From JAUIBE01 sp035267185 (GTDB lineage: Bacteria > Pseudomonadota > Gammaproteobacteria > Xanthomonadales > SZUA-36): a stretch of 5,116 nucleotides of DNA. This document shows positions 4,360 to 5,116 of the stretch, one piece after another. A program made the position numbers and the translations under genes. The stretch's first letter is position 1. The number at the start of each line of letters is the position of its first letter. The stretch spans positions 1 to 5,116 of the forward strand of contig DATFLY010000007.1 in the NCBI GenBank assembly GCA_035267185.1. Direction: 5' to 3'. Under the pieces are notes generated by a model, which was not told the DNA's origin, ran no database searches, and saw nothing but the letters and a program-made list of their open reading frames with translations.

Positions 4360-4609
4360 GCTTGCCCTGAGAATTAAGAATCATTCTTGCCAGGTCCTGA
4401 GTTTCCGGTGAATTTGCCAATTCAGGCTGACGGAGATAATCCCACATCAAATCATCTTCAAGCTCCAGAAATGACTCCAGCTCCGGCCAGCGCCCCTCAC
4501 CAATTTCCCTCTGGTGTGCTTTCAGAAAAGTTTCAAGCAAAATGTCGAGTTCTTTCATGCCACGTCGACACTTCCAGCGCAGCCTGGAAATACGCGGCGA
4601 GTCGGTCAC
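4352..4609 (-). CDS. sdhE: SdhE, FAD assembly factor of succinate dehydrogenase
   Basis: An 85-residue helical protein of the SdhE (YgfY/Sdh5) family, which helps attach FAD covalently to SdhA and thereby activates succinate dehydrogenase. The family signature is plain: R-W-x-C-RRGMKELD at residues 11-22, including the essential RGM-x-E (R16-G17-M18, E20). The later DDLMWDYL segment (52-59) matches the conserved D-L-F/M-x-W/Y-L region. Length fits (88 residues in E. coli). The start is GTG at 4609, six bases after the sdhB stop; a strong Shine-Dalgarno is missing, so translation may depend on ribosomes leaving sdhB. The next ATG (M18) lies inside the signature and cannot be the start. Placement directly behind sdhB, rather than at a separate locus as in E. 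coli, ties the factor to its target. Confidence 0.93.
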   Translation of the reverse strand: MTDSPRISRLRWKCRRGMKELDILLETFLKAHQREIGEGRWPELESFLELEDDLMWDYLRQPELANSPETQDLARMILNSQGKHA

Positions 4610-4615
4610 CGCTTG

Positions 4616-5116
4616 TCAGACACCGGCTCTTGCCAGCAACATTTTCTTGGTTTCGGCAATGGCCTTGGCAGGATTGAGGCCCTTGGGACAGGTATTGGTG
4701 CAGTTCATGATGGTGTGGCAGCGATACAACTTGAATGGATCTTCCAGGTCATCAAGCCGCTCACCAGTGTCTTCATCACGCGAATCCACCAGCCACCGGT
4801 ATGCCTGAAGCAAAGTGGCCGGCCCCAGGTAGCGATCACCATTCCACCAGTAACTCGGACATGAAGTTGAACAGCACGCACACAGGATGCACTCATAAAG
4901 CCCATCCAACTTCTCACGATCCTCCGGAGACTGCAGGCGCTCCCGATCCGGAGATGGCACGCTTTGAGTGCGTAACCATGGCTTGATGGTTGCGTACTGA
5001 GCGTAGAAGTGGGTCATATCAGGAACCAGGTCCTTGACCACCGGCAAATGCGGCAATGGATAAATGCGAATATCGCCCCTGATTTCTGATATTGGCATGG
5101 TGCACGCCAGGGTGTT
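4616..5116 (-). CDS. sdhB: Succinate dehydrogenase iron-sulfur subunit, C-terminal part
   Basis: Partial gene entering from the right edge; the window holds the last 166 residues. SdhB passes electrons from the flavoprotein SdhA to quinone at the inner membrane (complex II, TCA cycle). Counting from the first codon in the window, the [4Fe-4S]/[3Fe-4S] cysteines are C76, C79, C82 and C86 in C-ILC-AC-C-STS-CP and C133, C139, C143 in CHTIMNC-TNT-CPKGLNP. The segments DMTHFYAQY, REKLDGLYEC and SCPSYWW are typical of bacterial SdhB. The N-terminal [2Fe-2S] ferredoxin domain lies outside, although the first residues (NTLACT) are its last part. An ATG at 5098 is an internal methionine, not the start. 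First visible gene of the operon; sdhC, sdhD and sdhA would be expected upstream. Confidence 0.96.
   Translation of the reverse strand, partial: NTLACTMPISEIRGDIRIYPLPHLPVVKDLVPDMTHFYAQYATIKPWLRTQSVPSPDRERLQSPEDREKLDGLYECILCACCSTSCPSYWWNGDRYLGPATLLQAYRWLVDSRDEDTGERLDDLEDPFKLYRCHTIMNCTNTCPKGLNPAKAIAETKKMLLARAGV

Overview
The window looks like chromosomal DNA of a gammaproteobacterium. The strongest indication is the order sdhB - sdhE - ygfX, since YgfX-type proteins paired with SdhE are characteristic of Gammaproteobacteria. A HiPIP gene, an arginase and a secreted orphan protein are also compatible with an environmental, respiring member of that class. Genus cannot be read from this much sequence.

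Left part (1-665): a cluster of small hairpins (37-100) precedes a complete tRNA-Leu(UAA) gene at 200-286. The last 25 bases of this tRNA are repeated exactly at 423-447, which is the usual signature of tRNA-targeted integration, here with only 136 bases between the copies and no integrase. A REP-like hairpin follows (461-492), then an AT-rich promoter region with a near-canonical OxyR operator directly in front of dps.

Middle part (666-2998): dps (ferroxidase-type miniferritin) ends in a short terminator. It is followed by an unexplained 97-base nested inverted repeat (1229-1325). Next comes a gene for a small exported protein of unknown function, with its own promoter and a hairpin at the start of its leader. 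A strong, probably bidirectional terminator (1904-1930) separates it from a convergent arginase gene (rocF type) on the minus strand, which has an operator-like dyad near its promoter.

Right part (2999-5116): all minus strand. Reading in the direction of transcription there is sdhB (partial, running off the right edge), sdhE, a ygfX-like two-helix membrane protein gene and a Tat-exported HiPIP gene. They are so tightly packed (6-base gap, 8-base overlap, 1-base gap) that they must form one operon ending at a strong terminator (3502-3537). Beyond it lies a 5'-truncated remnant of an MscS-family mechanosensitive channel gene.

The operon joins a succinate dehydrogenase subunit, its flavinylation factor, a membrane partner and a soluble periplasmic electron carrier. 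The links between the first three are established for the families; a functional link of the HiPIP to succinate oxidation or the downstream respiratory chain is only inferred from coupling. dps under OxyR would give peroxide-induced iron sequestration. I see no CRISPR array, insertion sequence or complete mobile element. The best candidates for something undescribed are the structured element at 1229-1325, the tRNA-flanked short segment, and the HiPIP coupled to sdhBE-ygfX.
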